From: Staphylotrichum longicolle
Lineage: Eukaryota; Ascomycota; Sordariomycetes; Sordariales; Chaetomiaceae
Direction of reading: 5' to 3'
Length of the DNA: 64,000 nt
Assembly (NCBI GenBank): GCA_019096155.1
Contig: JAHCVI010000001.1
Location: 6,200,001-6,264,000 of the forward strand
Part shown: in pieces, positions 11,595 through 21,930 of the stretch
Numbering within the stretch: the stretch's first letter is position 1
Layout: each line of letters starts with the position of its first letter
The notes under the pieces: model-generated
What the model saw: only the letters and a program-made list of their open reading frames with translations
Told to the model about the DNA's origin: nothing
Databases searched by the model: none
Position numbers and translations under genes: made by a program

Positions 11595-13237
11595 CTACGC
11601 TTCGGTTTCGAGAGAGGCGAGACAATGCTCGGCAAGCATGCTGTATTGGGCACCAGCACCAGCCCATACCATATGTGTGCTGGCAAGGGTGGGATGGCTA
11701 AGATGGCTGACCTGAGTGGCAATTTCGACCTCTTCTTCCTTCTGCCCGATCTGTTTCGTAAGGTTGAGACCCCACGTAAAGACCTTGTTGTCTGTCGTAA
11801 CTGCGAGGCTGTGCTCGCTGGCTGCGGCTACAAATGCGGGCGTGAGTCCCTGAACAATTGTCGGGACCCTGAGGAAGCTTGGCTTCCCTCGGGAGTCTAG
11901 GACAACAAACTGAGGAGGCAACGTGTCGATCTTGATGCCCGTAGCGAAAGAATAGAGACGGCCCCAGGTGAGACATTGGCCGTCTTCGGTGACTGCAATG
12001 CTGTGGAAGTTGCCTCCGGTGATCTGCGTGATGCGAGGCAAGCCCACCAAGCTCTTGACCAGGCTCGGGACAGCAACCGTCAGAGCAAACTCGTAGGCAG
12101 ATTCGTATTCGCCAGCATTGTCGACCACGCCAATCTGCCCGGCATTGTTAAAACCCCAGCCGTACACCAGGCCGGAGCGGTCGATGGCAAAAGAATGGTT
12201 AGACCCGCTTCCAATCCCGACAATATTCTTCAGGCCGGCAACTTTGCGCGGGGTGAGTCCTTCCTTCTTCCAATTCACAATCCTCGAGGAAAAGCGGCGG
12301 CCGAGTTGGCCGTCAGTTCCCCGGCCCCAGGTGTAGACGAAGCCGTCGGCTGTGAGGGCCATGACGTGATTGCTGCCACAGCAGAGTTTGACAACGTCCT
12401 TGACCAAGATGATGAGGGCTGGACGGGACTGGACCTGAACGGTAGGCGAGAAGCTCAGCTTGCCATCCTCGGACTGCGGATATGTCAGCGTACGATAATC
12501 GAGAAAATGATGGAAGAAGGCCGGTGAATTACCCTAAAAGCGCCCCATCCGTACACACGGCCTGTGCTGGTCAATGCGAATGTGGCATTATCGGCTGCGG
12601 CCACTTGTGTGAAGACGGTGCCGGGGGGTACGGCACTCATATCGACCGATGTGGGTGTAGACTCCTTAGGGTTGAGCTCCCCTTCATCGTCGCTGTCGCT
12701 GTCGCCACCATTGGCATCGGCGTCAACCAGACCGCCCTCCCACGAGGTGTCGCGGCCCAGGGCGCCGTGGTCGTTGACTCCCCAGGTCAGAATCCGGTTG
12801 TCCAACGTGAGGGCGACGCCATGCATAGCGCCGAGGGAGACTTGAACCACACCGGCGGTACCGGAGAGGTACGGGTTGAGACGCGGTCTGCCGACATTCC
12901 CAGACTTGACCGACGGCCCGAGACCAAGCTCGCCGCCGCTGTTGGCGCCCATGACATAGACATTGAGGTGCTGAGCGGGTCTCCGGTTGAGGGGTAGTGT
13001 GCTGGCGGGTCGCTGCTGTGTCGATGACTGGGGTCGGGGCAAAGCTGATGGCACAGATCTGACAGTTGCGGCTTGGGCCTCCAGGAGTGCCGCTGACGAC
13101 TTTTGTCGTTTGGCCGGTCCTTCTTCAGCGCCAGTCGCGTCGGGCTCGCGTGCCCTTTTCTTGGCAGAGGCACCTTGTTGGGCTCTGGATGCTGTCGCCC
13201 TCGTTCTCGTTCTCGTCGTCGGTTTCATTGGCGCCAT
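11595..13237 (-). CDS. SRM1: RCC1-family Ran guanine nucleotide exchange factor (Srm1/Pim1-like)
   Basis: Chromatin-bound exchange factor that loads Ran with GTP in the nucleus and so drives nuclear transport and spindle assembly. Two exons (13237-12533 and 12473-11595) join in phase 0 (intron GTAATT...CCGCAG, 59 bases) and give 527 residues. Residues 1-90 are a basic, disordered head with likely nuclear localisation signals (KKRAR at 26-30, AKRQK near 42-46). From about 91 the RCC1 propeller begins, with blades ending in repeats such as VYVMGANSGGELGLG, ILTWGVNDHGALG, VYTWGRGTDGQLG, VYGWGFNNAGQIG and VFTWGLNLTKQIG. An acidic insert (GGDSDSDDEGE) lies between early blades, as in other fungal RanGEFs. 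An in-frame ATG at 13348 would add 37 residues; the 13237 start is preferred because it gives the usual basic head. Confidence 0.93.
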
Positions 13238-14056
13238 TTTGTCCGGGGCCCAATTCAGAGCGTGAGTTGATGAGGATGGAAGAATTGAACTGCAGCCCTG
13301 GGCATGAAAGAAAGGAGTCTTGTAAGCTCCTTCAACAAAAGACATCATGTGGAATTAGTCATCATCGCCTGAGGGCTGCCAGACACTGCCACTGCAGGCA
13401 CCAACACCCGCAGCCTGTCAGCCCTGTCAGGGGTGGTCCAGGGGCTTGGCTGTGCGCCATTCCAGGCACAAGAACTGTGCCGCCTCTTTTTGTTCCGAAC
13501 ATGCCAACAACCGCATCTGCGAGCGGCGGGTTGAGACTTGGAGTTGAGAGTGAGAGGGATGTTTGAGACACGAGGTCAATTGTGGAGCCCATCAGCTCGC
13601 CAATGCTCCAGAATTGATCCCGGTTTCTTCCTGCTTTTCCAGGGTTCGCCTCCCTCTGGGGAAAGCATGGGAGCTCTGAAGCCGCGGCGCATCGAGTCGG
13701 CATAGCTGCAGCGTTTTTCCCGCAAGGCGCCCCTCTTCCCCCTCCATGAATCCCCCCCCGAGCTCCACTCCCAACGACATTGAGACTCACATCGTCACCT
13801 GAGACCTGCCATACTCCGACTGCCAACAACGGGGTCCTTTTTTTGTGAAAATTTGGCCGATCATCCAGGTACCTCACCCATTCCATTTTTTGTCAGAAGA
13901 ACTCGTTCTACGTGTGTTCCTGCAGCTGCCAACCCCACCACTGGACAAAGCAGTCAAGTCTTCCTCAACACCATTGAGACTAACACAACCGGCATCACAG
14001 TCACACTCACCGCACACACCCTTTTGGTACCCCACCCCACCGGAAAGCCTCTCATC
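13238..14056. other. Divergent promoter region RanGEF / QPRT
   Basis: About 820 bases shared between two divergent start codons. An open frame extends upstream from the QPRT start to 13853 but contains no ATG, so it is taken as leader. No distinct regulatory element recognised. Confidence 0.5.
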
Positions 14057-15037
14057 ATGATTGAACTCCCCGTCGACCACGGCTCGCTGGAGCACCTCCT
14101 TCCCGTCTCGTGGAAGACGCAAATCACGGCCTGGTTGGCCGAGGACACCCCGTCCTTCGACGTGGGCGGCTTCGTAGTCGGCGACCATCCTCGCACCGCT
14201 ACCCTCTGGGGCAAGTCGGCCGGCATCCTGGCCGGTGTTCCCTTCTTCGATGAGGTCTTTGCTCAGTGCGGATGCACCGTCGATTGGCACGTCCGCGAGG
14301 GCTCGCACATCGAGAGCCACAGCGGCAGCAAGACGGCCCTGGCCACTGTCAGCGGGCCAGCCCGGGGCCTGCTCGAGGGCGAGCGCGTTGCCCTCAACAT
14401 CCTGGCCCGCTGCTCGGGCATCGCGACCATGAGCCGCAGGCTGCTGGTCAACCTGCGCAGCGCCGGCTACAAGGGCACCCTCGCGGGCACCCGTAAGACG
14501 ACGCCCGGGTTCCGCCTCGTCGAGAAGTATGGTATGTTGGTGGGCGGCGCCGACACTCACCGCATGGATTTGAGCACCATGACCATGCTCAAGGACAACC
14601 ACGTGTGGAGCCGCGGGAGCATCACCCAGGCCGTCAAGGCCGCCAAGGCCGCAGGCGGCTTCAGCTTGAAGGTCGAGGTCGAGGTGCAGAGCGAGGAAGA
14701 GGCCGACGAGGCCATTGCCGCCGGTGCCGACGTCATCATGCTTGACAACTTCACGGGGGAGGGCGTCAAGGTGACATCGCGGAGCCTCAAGGAGAAGTGG
14801 AAGGGAAAGCGCGAGTTCCTGCTCGAGGTCTCCGGAGGCCTGACCGAGGACAACGCCGAGTCGTACATTTGCAACGGTGCGGCTCTTCCCCCCCAGCTCG
14901 AGGAGAATCATGCAACAGATTGGCTGACAAGGCTCGCAGACATTGACATCCTCTCGACAAGCTCCATCCACCAGGGCGTGCGTCACGTCGATGTTTCTCT
15001 CAAAATCAATGTCGAGAAGGGAGACGCCTCCAGCTAG
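14057..15037 (+). CDS. BNA6: Nicotinate-nucleotide pyrophosphorylase (quinolinate phosphoribosyltransferase)
   Basis: Converts quinolinate and PRPP to nicotinate mononucleotide, CO2 and pyrophosphate, the last committed step of NAD synthesis from tryptophan. Two exons (14057-14876, 14940-15037) with a 63-base GTGCGG...GCAG intron give 305 residues, the usual family length. Family residues visible are ERVALNILAR (109-118), G-T-R-K-T at 144-148, GGADTHRMDL (163-172) with H168 and R169, K179-D180-N181-H182, the K-V-E-V-E-V strand, D-V-I-M-L-D-N, and E-V-S-G-G. The last exon supplies the closing strand and helix (ILSTSSIHQGV). The first in-frame ATG is 14057. It is divergent from the RanGEF gene. 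Confidence 0.96.
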   Translation: MIELPVDHGSLEHLLPVSWKTQITAWLAEDTPSFDVGGFVVGDHPRTATLWGKSAGILAGVPFFDEVFAQCGCTVDWHVREGSHIESHSGSKTALATVSGPARGLLEGERVALNILARCSGIATMSRRLLVNLRSAGYKGTLAGTRKTTPGFRLVEKYGMLVGGADTHRMDLSTMTMLKDNHVWSRGSITQAVKAAKAAGGFSLKVEVEVQSEEEADEAIAAGADVIMLDNFTGEGVKVTSRSLKEKWKGKREFLLEVSGGLTEDNAESYICNGAALPPQLEENHATDWLTRLADIDILSTSSIHQGVRHVDVSLKINVEKGDASS

Positions 15038-16364
15038 ACAGCCAAGAGCGGGGTGCGAATCTGTCCCCATGTGACAACAGACCATAATTAGACAAAACGT
15101 TGAGCAGCATTTCAGGCACTGTGCATGCTGTGTGTCGCCTAACTGAGCAAGCGGTAGTCAAGCGTCATCTCCCTCTTACCCGCCGGGATGAAAAAGTCCC
15201 CTAGGCCTGGGATTGGCGAGGTGCAGCAGTCGTCACACGCTTGTCCATTTTACACCTTCTTTCTGCATGCACCTTGTGTCTAGAGATATCAAACTGCAAC
15301 ATGGGCTTCCAATCGCAGATGCTGCTGGGTGGGGGGCCAAGGGGATGGCGCAAATTTCCGTCGTGTAACTGAATGTTTTCCCGTCTCGGTACCCATGCAG
15401 AGCCCCGGGCGACAGGGTCCTTGCCGCGAGATTATGTCGGGGGACGCCTCAATCATCATGCCCACGTGGCAACCCAGCCCTGGGCACTTGTGTTTCAACC
15501 ACAAGGCTCGAGTCTGCCGTCCTTGATCCCTCCCTCTTGTCTGTCTCTCTGCGGCGCAAAACCGGGGTCGGACTGGGCAGACAGCGAATGGCATCGCCGG
15601 CAACCCTGGAGGCCCTTGGATTCCCGCGTCTCGCTTGACTTCGGCAAAAGCTAGCCAACCTGAGCTGCCCCTGCCCCTGTTTGCCTGACTGCGTCTTGAC
15701 GGCGCAGGCTCGCACGCAGCCAGTCGCGGTTCAATCCCTCATCTACCCGGTCCTCTTTGACGGATTTATCCTGTCTGTTCCCCCTGCTCCAGGTTAACCC
15801 CGGTCAACCCCCCTGGTCTCTCCGCGGTTTCCCACGTGGCAGGGACTCGAACCCCGGGCGATCTCATGCACATCAACTTTCTGGGCAACCTGTTCCGGGC
15901 GCAGAGCCTGCCGTCTGCGTCGACCCTCACCCTGCACACCGCAGCCGGCTCGGCCTGGGTATCAACGCGACTGCGCTGAGCTGACGGCAGCTAATCTATC
16001 CGGCCCAGAGATTCCCACTCACCCATTTTGCATTTGATTCCACGGACAAGCCCGGCCAGCCCTACATGGATCCTTGCTGCCATGTGGTTGACAAGGATGG
16101 CGCCGGGGGACAGGGTGTGGTTCATGCTATGGGTTGACGGGAGACGAAAGCCTCGTCGTGCCTGGCCGCGGATCATCTCATGCCTATAGCGCTGCGCAGA
16201 AATACCCATGGAGCTTGTTCACTTGTCCCTTCGGAGTTGCTGTTGAGAGAAGGGTTTCCGCGTCAAAACCCCCGATCTCCCCCAAGTATATCATCCAGCC
16301 GGACTTCCACCCTCTCAGAAGATCAGGACCAAACCAACCATACTTTGTGACAGTCTACCAAAGT
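15038..16364. other. Intergenic, GC-rich, no gene recognised
   Basis: Nothing with coding character on either strand. A T-arm-like sequence at 15842-15866 was examined and rejected as a tRNA. Confidence 0.55.
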
Positions 16365-16433
16365 GTATGTCCATCACATTCTCTCTTCAAATCTTGATCA
16401 ACAACTCAACCTAACTACTATTACTCTAAGCAG
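16365..16433 (+). other. Predicted leader intron of the small gene at 16489
   Basis: GTATGT donor at 16365, CTAAC branch site at 16411-16415 and CAG acceptor at 16431-16433: a textbook 69-base fungal intron in otherwise empty DNA. It lies 55 bases before an ATG, so it is read as a 5' UTR intron and as evidence that the region is transcribed. Confidence 0.55.
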
Positions 16434-16488
16434 ACCCCGCCTCCCAAACAGGGCAACTTAGACACGCCCCATCCAACGCACCACACAG

Positions 16489-16746
16489 ATGGATCCCCCA
16501 GCCAATCAAGACAACAACGACAACAAGGACGACTGGACCCGACTCTTCGTCGAATCCGCCCAGGCCGCCCGGCAGCACAGGGAAGAGCACACGGCCGACG
16601 CACGGCAGGCGGTCCGACAGTACACGGCAGCCGCCAAGCAAAAGATTAGGGATGCCCTGGGTCAAACCACCCTGCTCTCTGGTTGCGGCGGCACGTCGTC
16701 CTTGTCGGTACCGATAGCGCTCCGGCCCAGGACGAGGGCGAGGTGA
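16489..16746 (+). CDS. Small charged protein of unknown function (85 aa)
   Basis: I do not recognise this protein. From the ATG at 16489 it reads MDPPANQDNNDNKDDWTRLF, then a strongly charged, probably helical stretch (about residues 17-58) rich in A, R, Q, H and K, with Ala spaced as in an amphipathic helix, then a less structured tail that may be non-coding. The main support is the intron signature just upstream. If the tail is wrong, a further intron may begin near residue 58, since the last 27 residues look unlike the first part. No signal peptide, membrane segment or cysteine motif is present. Confidence 0.45.
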   Translation: MDPPANQDNNDNKDDWTRLFVESAQAARQHREEHTADARQAVRQYTAAAKQKIRDALGQTTLLSGCGGTSSLSVPIALRPRTRAR

Positions 16747-17613
16747 CTCGCTTGGTGGTGTTGGTGAAGGAACAGGAACAGGAACGGGGATAGGGGGAGG
16801 AAGAAGACAAGGTTCGTGACCATCCGTCGTACATCAGTCGGATTATGGAGATGTTATCGTCGTTGTTGCTAATTCTTCTATCCTTAGCGGGGAAAGGCAA
16901 AACGTATTTGGATGAGATATACCCCAGTGGAAAGAAAAGGAGTTGTGCGGCGATGTTTGAAAGGTTTGAATAGGTCGGGTCTGTTACCTTCCTGGGCCAA
17001 GTTGATATGCTTTAGATCTGTTGCCCTCTTCTTTGATCCGTTACTCTCGGGTTGAACATAGCATGCACATACAAGACATGGCCTGGCTCTTTTGTAACCA
17101 TCATGTGGCAGTGACACAAGTGAATGAGCCTCCACATAAGAAGGCAACAAGCCTTGACACCAGACAACACAAAGCTTGACGGCACAGCGACATGAGATAA
17201 ATCTCAACAACACGACATGACATGCCTTGACTTTACAGTACGCCAAAACTTGACAGTACAACACAATGTCACAAATCCCGGCATTGACAGCCCAGCAAGC
17301 CTTTACATTACACCGCGCGCAAGCAAGCTCTTGTTTGACCCTTATTTGAAGCAGAAAAGCTCTTCGCCCCAAGTGGACGAGGTCCCATGGCTTCCCATTC
17401 CCAACCAACCCTTCCGTAACCTGACTGGCAGGGGCACAACAGACGGACGAAGAGGCAAGTTTTTGTTCTGTTTCTTTCTTTCTTTCTTTCTTTCTTTCTT
17501 TTCGCTTTTTGCTCTTAACCCCTTCGTCCAGTTTACGTGGTTCCGGCAGTGCACTCGCAACCAACCTCGACGTGTAGAAATACCGAAATCGGTTCGCAAA
17601 GAGGATGCTCCCC
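16747..17613. other. Intergenic with simple and degenerate repeats
   Basis: A CTTT tetranucleotide run lies at about 17471-17503. Between 17148 and 17290 there are degenerate copies of a roughly 20-base motif containing CTTGACAGTACAACACAA. An open frame on the minus strand (17564-16884) is produced by these repeats and is not called. Confidence 0.5.
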
Positions 17614-17620
17614 TATAAAA
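17614..17620 (+). promoter_or_regulatory. TATA box candidate (CTATAAAAA)
   Basis: A TATAAAA element about 95 bases upstream of the ATG at 17711, at a normal spacing for a fungal core promoter, followed by a pyrimidine-rich stretch. Confidence 0.4.
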
Positions 17621-17710
17621 ACACTCCTTCAGAGCTGTCTTTCTACCTTTCCAGTTCTTTCCCACTCTCTGACCCGCAAAGTATCAAAGGAAACCTGCAA
17701 CGGGGACTCT

Positions 17711-18024
17711 ATGCCTGAGATGGAATCCAGTCTCTTACGAAAGTAAGCAAGCAAACACGGACATACCTCACTCACTCTTTCTTTCTTTTTGTTCTGTCCC
17801 CCAGTTTCTTTGAGAAGGGGTTGGTTGGGGTTGAGGATCCTTTTTCAGCAGTTCCACAGAACGGCGTGCCGGGTCGCGATGCTGGTGCTTGTGGTGCTTG
17901 TGGTGCTTGTGGTGCTTGTGGTGCTTGTGGTGCTTGTGGTGCTTGTGGTGCTTGTGGTGCTTGTGGTGCTTGTGGTGCTTGTGGATGTGCACGCACGCTT
18001 CCCGTTCTTGTCATTGTCGTATAA
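17711..18024 (+). CDS. Candidate 83-aa Gly-Ala-Cys repeat protein
   Basis: Exons 17711-17742 and 17805-18024 join in frame across a 62-base intron with a GTAAGC donor and a long pyrimidine tract ending CCCCCAG. The product begins MPEMESSLLRNFFEKGLVGV, continues through a short unique region to about residue 35, then has about 12 consecutive G-A-C tripeptides encoded by the minisatellite, and ends GCARTLPVLVIVV. One residue in three over the repeat is cysteine, which would suit metal binding or dense crosslinking, but this is conjecture. Support: TATA box at normal distance, strong splice sites, and an uninterrupted frame after splicing. Against: the 9-base repeat keeps every frame open, and the minus strand (from 18192) also looks coding. 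No family recognised. Confidence 0.4.
17884..17982. repeat. Perfect minisatellite, 11 copies of GGTGCTTGT
   Basis: Ninety-nine bases made of eleven identical 9-base units. Because the unit is a multiple of three and has no stop, all six frames stay open. It reads G-A-C on the plus strand in the candidate gene, and T-S-T, H-K-H or Q-A-P on the minus strand. Perfect identity suggests recent expansion and likely length variation between strains. Confidence 0.95.
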
Positions 18025-18540
18025 AGCGCGTGCTGCGTCTCCGAGAGGGAGCAGAGGACACCACCCAAGGAGGTTGGCCTCGACCTGTAGCTGGGTTGTT
18101 GTTGGCAGGGCGACGTGCAGGCCGCCGGCCTCGACTCGGCCGGGATCGTTGTGGATTCGGTGGACTAGAAGGATGGATTCATTGGAACCCATTCTTGATC
18201 CTGGGTTGGCGGACTCTTCAGGAGCAGAGCTTGAACTAGCTTTGTACGAAAGTTAGGATCTAGAGCTAATAGGAGGGGTGTCACCAGGGCAGGGGATGGA
18301 GACGAGTTGAACAGCCCGGGTTTTAGACGTCCCCAAGAGCGAGCTGGAGTTCGTGTTTGGGGTGTGGACGTGGAGAGCATTCTGGAATGGGTTTGGTGGA
18401 GGAGGCGCAGACGACAGAGTGTTGCTCTTTGGTGATGGAAGACGGCATGTCCGGCTTTGTGTTTACGTTGAAGGAAATAGGGGGTTTGGTTTGAATGTCA
18501 ACGCAAACAGCCTGTCCGATGGCAAGGGGCAACCAGTTCC
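18025..18540. other. Uncertain region downstream of the minisatellite
   Basis: On the minus strand an ATG at 18192 opens a 115-codon frame. Its first 67 codons have strong C-ending bias, and it then runs into the minisatellite as T-S-T repeats. It could be part of an antisense gene competing with the plus-strand model. No domain is recognised in either, so it is not called. Confidence 0.3.
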
Positions 18541-18550
18541 GGGGCTGTCT

Positions 18551-19010
18551 CCATGTCAAGGCTCGTGACGACAGGGCCAAGACCAACCCCCCTTCCCCTC
18601 CCTTTTTCTTCCCTCTTGTCAAGATTGGATCCGCTTCTTCATCCCCCAGAATCGAATCAGCATGTCCACGTCAATGGAAGGCCAAGGACCCTACTTCTTG
18701 TGTGCAGAATTGGATCGGACCTTTCTTTCACCTCCTCCCTTCCTCCGGGCGGAATCAAATCGGCTTTCTCTTTCTTTCTCAGCGCTGACTCGACATGTCT
18801 AAGCCGGTGGAGGGCCAATAGCCCCCTCCTTCTGGCCAGAATCTTACAGCCTCCTCCTCACTCCTCCAGCGCTAAATCGATGTGTGCAAGCCAGTCGAGG
18901 GCCAAGAACCAGACCCCTCTTCTTCCTTGTGCAGGATCGAATCGGCTTAGAGTCCCCCCCCAGTCACAGAAACAACCTGTCCAAGCCGGTGAAGGGCCAA
19001 GGATTGTTCC
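18551..19010. repeat. Degenerate tandem repeat, about five copies of roughly 100 bases
   Basis: Cores resembling ATGTCCAAGCCGGTGAAGG followed by GCCAAG recur near 18552, 18661, 18794, 18881 and 18976. They are separated by pyrimidine-rich spacers and a recurring CAGRATYGRATCGGC-like motif. Spacing is irregular (about 109, 133, 87 and 95 bases), and no shared reading frame exists, so this is decayed non-coding repeat DNA. Confidence 0.6.
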
Positions 19011-20749
19011 TCTGCGCAGGATCTGATCGGATCGGCCACTCATCTCTTCTCCAACCCTTCCCCCTGTGGTTACACAAGACTAAACTAAGGCTGCCAAGGC
19101 ACAGTGGTAGTCTTCATACTCTCCCTTCTTCGTACTCTCCTCACCTAGTTTGAATGCCTCTAGAGAAGAGCTGTGTTTGAGTCGTGTTTATCTGGCTCGC
19201 TGCCCGCATTCAGGGGCATAAGTCGAGCTCATGGGCACCAAGCAGACCGTTCAGGGGAGGCAAACAAACAACGCCGCCGCCTTCTCTTTCGCCTCACAAA
19301 ATCCTTGGAACTGAACAATCCGGAATGGTGTTCCTTCTGCCCCCAGTGGGTTTGCCACGCACTCTGGTCTGATGACCGCTGCTTGCTGACCACCTCTTGC
19401 CGGTGGAGTTGGTCCTCCTCGTGTGTGCGAGCCACCGAGGGCTCACTGTCCAGTCCCAGGCCGATCCCCCTCCATGTGGCCCCTTCAACTGACGCACCCC
19501 CTCGCCGGATATCACATTAGCCGTGTGATGAAGATGTAGATGTACAAGCACACGCAGTCTTGGACGCGCCAGTTCTGGTTGCCTGGTCCCAAGCCGGCCA
19601 TGTCTCGATGCCCACTCGTTGGATCCCACTTGTGCAGGAGTGGCGGTTTCCACCGTCTGACGGCATCGAGAATGCGGTTTGCGGTCTGCGGCTTGCGGTT
19701 TGCGGCGGCAGCGGTTGAGGCTTTCCGTTGTTGTGGAGTATTGGCCTTCCTTCGACTTCGGAGCACTTGCCGCCAATGCCCTTGAACCCGAATACGCCTG
19801 TGGTCCTCTCGATCGTTTCAGGATCACCACCGGTTTAGAATCGTGGCCGCTTGTCAGATTCTCGTCGGCGGATTTCTCCGTCTGGTGGAGACATGCATCT
19901 CGTTTCCGTTTGATCTGGGGCTGGTTGCCCAGGCTGCGTGACCTTATCGGCAGGGGAAAGGATGAATGAATGAACAGGGGATGATGAGGAGTCCGGGTGT
20001 CTGTTCCGATCTCACCCCGAGAGCTTGTTGTGGAAGACTATTGGTTTTCCCAGGCTCTCGACGGCCAAGTTGACTGGTTCTCCTCTCGGAGGCTTCGCTT
20101 CTTATGAGACCGGGGATAAACGGGTTGACGAGAATAGTCGTTTGGAAGGGTCTCTGGCGTGTCCTGGTCTAAGTAGCACATCCCGCTCGGCACGTCATGA
20201 GGCGCTCTCGGTTCTGCAAGAATCAGGCCATGGGAATCCGATCATCTGAGGAAGATCTCGATACAAATCTGGGCGAGGGACGCCGATTCCCCATGCAGGG
20301 TGACGGGAGCTACCCGCCCCGGAGCACATTGGCCCACGGGCGGTGTGGCTCCCTGCATTAGCTGAGGGCCTTCGTTGCAACCGGCTCTGAGCCGCGCGAT
20401 TCCCGCCCCGCCTTTCGTTTCTCACTGCATGATCACTAATCGTTTACAGACTTAATCTTGAGAGTATTGACCAATGGTGGTCAAAAGGGGTGAAGAGTCG
20501 AGCTGAACACTGGATGGTTGGCTGCTGCCACTCGGACGAGAGCCCAACCCCTGCTTCAAGCGTGTGCTGGGGGTGTGGGGTTGTGGGTTTGCGGTTCTCA
20601 CCCAGCCTTGTTGCGTCCTTGTTGTCATTGAAGCGGGTTTCCGCAGATTGTATGCCGGCTTGGTCATAATCCCCTCCCTCTGACAAAAGATTCAGACGGG
20701 CAATGCAATGTGCCCGCCCCCACTGACAGCCGGCTTGAGTGTTTTTCTA
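19011..20749. other. Gene-poor region, no gene recognised
   Basis: Moderately GC-rich, without AT-skewed RIP-like composition. Only short overlapping frames on both strands, and no transposase or polymerase motif. Confidence 0.5.
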
Positions 20750-20773
20750 CCCCCCCCCCCCCCCCCCCCCCCC
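20750..20773. repeat. Homopolymer of 24 C
   Basis: Uninterrupted run of 24 cytosines; the true length in the genome is uncertain because such runs are hard to sequence. Confidence 0.9.
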
Positions 20774-21761
20774 TTAGCGCCACCTCACTCCCCATAATGA
20801 GGGTAGGAAGAAGGGTCTGTACGTCACGGGCGGTTACACTTCTTGAGCGAGCCCGACAGCACGGAGTACATTCCTACCCTTTCCTAGCCTGGCACTGGAT
20901 TCAAGTGTTAGCGTTCGCCACCGAGCACACTTGCCATGCAGGTTCCCAGCCACCAATCACGTATTCTGCGACAGCCTCATGAACCAACAGATGTGATGGA
21001 CCCTTGATTTTGGCGTGTCCGGATTTGGATCCGGCGGGCCGACTTCAAGGGCAACCGTACACCGGTCTCAGGTTTCTCGCGACTCATGGCGGTCAGCAGC
21101 AGACACATCGCTCTCAAGTGTACGGCTTTTGCCTCGCCGAACATCGGTCGCAGCACGAAGAGGGACTGAGTAGCCTGGAGACTCGGTGACGGCTTGCGGT
21201 TACTTTCGAGTCATGGTCCTTGTGAGCCGATGATGAGAGGACCCAAGCACCCTTGAGAACCCCCCCTCCCAAAAACAAAGCTCCCCGGTCTCCGCAAACC
21301 GGTCTCGCTCGATTCTTGTCCTCTCTTTCGTCATTTGTTTTGTCATCTCTTACATGGGGATCTTGGCAGTCATCGTGTTCGTTGGGTAGCAACCCCAGCA
21401 TGTTGACTTCGCCTGCTCAACCAGCCACGTTCCCCTGAAGCGAGGCCGAAGCCCGAGGAGGCGGGCCAGCTCATCCCGATTCCGGGACCGACCCAGTCGA
21501 CTCGGGCCAGGGTGATGCTAGCATGGACGACATGGGTGAAACCGGCGAGTGCGGAATTAACTAGCGCATTCGTGAATTCCCAGGAAGCCGGCAACGGCCC
21601 TATTTTTAGGCGGCTGGTCTACGGACAACAGGACAAGTAGATATGGGGCGCCGTGTCTGTGGGGATCTGGGCCGAGCGGGGAGCAGGCAGGCTCGGTCTG
21701 GTAAGCGCCATCGAATCTCAGCTGGCCCGAGGTCAGCTTTGAGGCGCTGAGGAGCCAGGCC
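20774..21761. other. Gene-poor region, no gene recognised
   Basis: No coding sequence, RNA gene or mobile-element feature could be supported. Confidence 0.5.
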
Positions 21762-21785
21762 TAGCTACCCCTTATTTGGTAGCTA
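21762..21785. repeat. Short inverted repeat TAGCTACC / GGTAGCTA
   Basis: Perfect 8-base arms around an 8-base loop. It lies in the gene-poor block 115 bases before a 10-base tandem repeat that also uses the AGCT core. Confidence 0.6.
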
Positions 21786-21900
21786 CCCTGATCAGCCGCG
21801 ACGCAGCCGAGCGGTCTCGGGGTCCCGTCTGGGTCCACGGAAGCGTTAGCTGCCGAGTCGGGAAAGATGGGGATCGGGAAGTTGGCGAGCCAGGGGGTAA

Positions 21901-21930
21901 CTAAGCTCAGCTAAGCTCAGCTAAGCTCAG
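21901..21930. repeat. Three tandem copies of CTAAGCTCAG
   Basis: Three exact 10-base copies, followed by CTA. No known factor site is recognised. Confidence 0.85.

Noticed and set aside
13874..15085. 403-codon frame antisense to the QPRT gene
   Set aside because: Shadow frame produced by strong GC3 bias of the true gene.
15842..15866. tRNA-like T arm on the minus strand (GGGGTTCGAGTCCC)
   Set aside because: A 5-bp T stem forms, but no matching acceptor 5' strand, D arm or anticodon arm is found upstream.
16884..17564. 226-codon frame with repeated VKAC phrases
   Set aside because: Arises from degenerate short repeats; no domain, starts without ATG context, opposite strand equally open.
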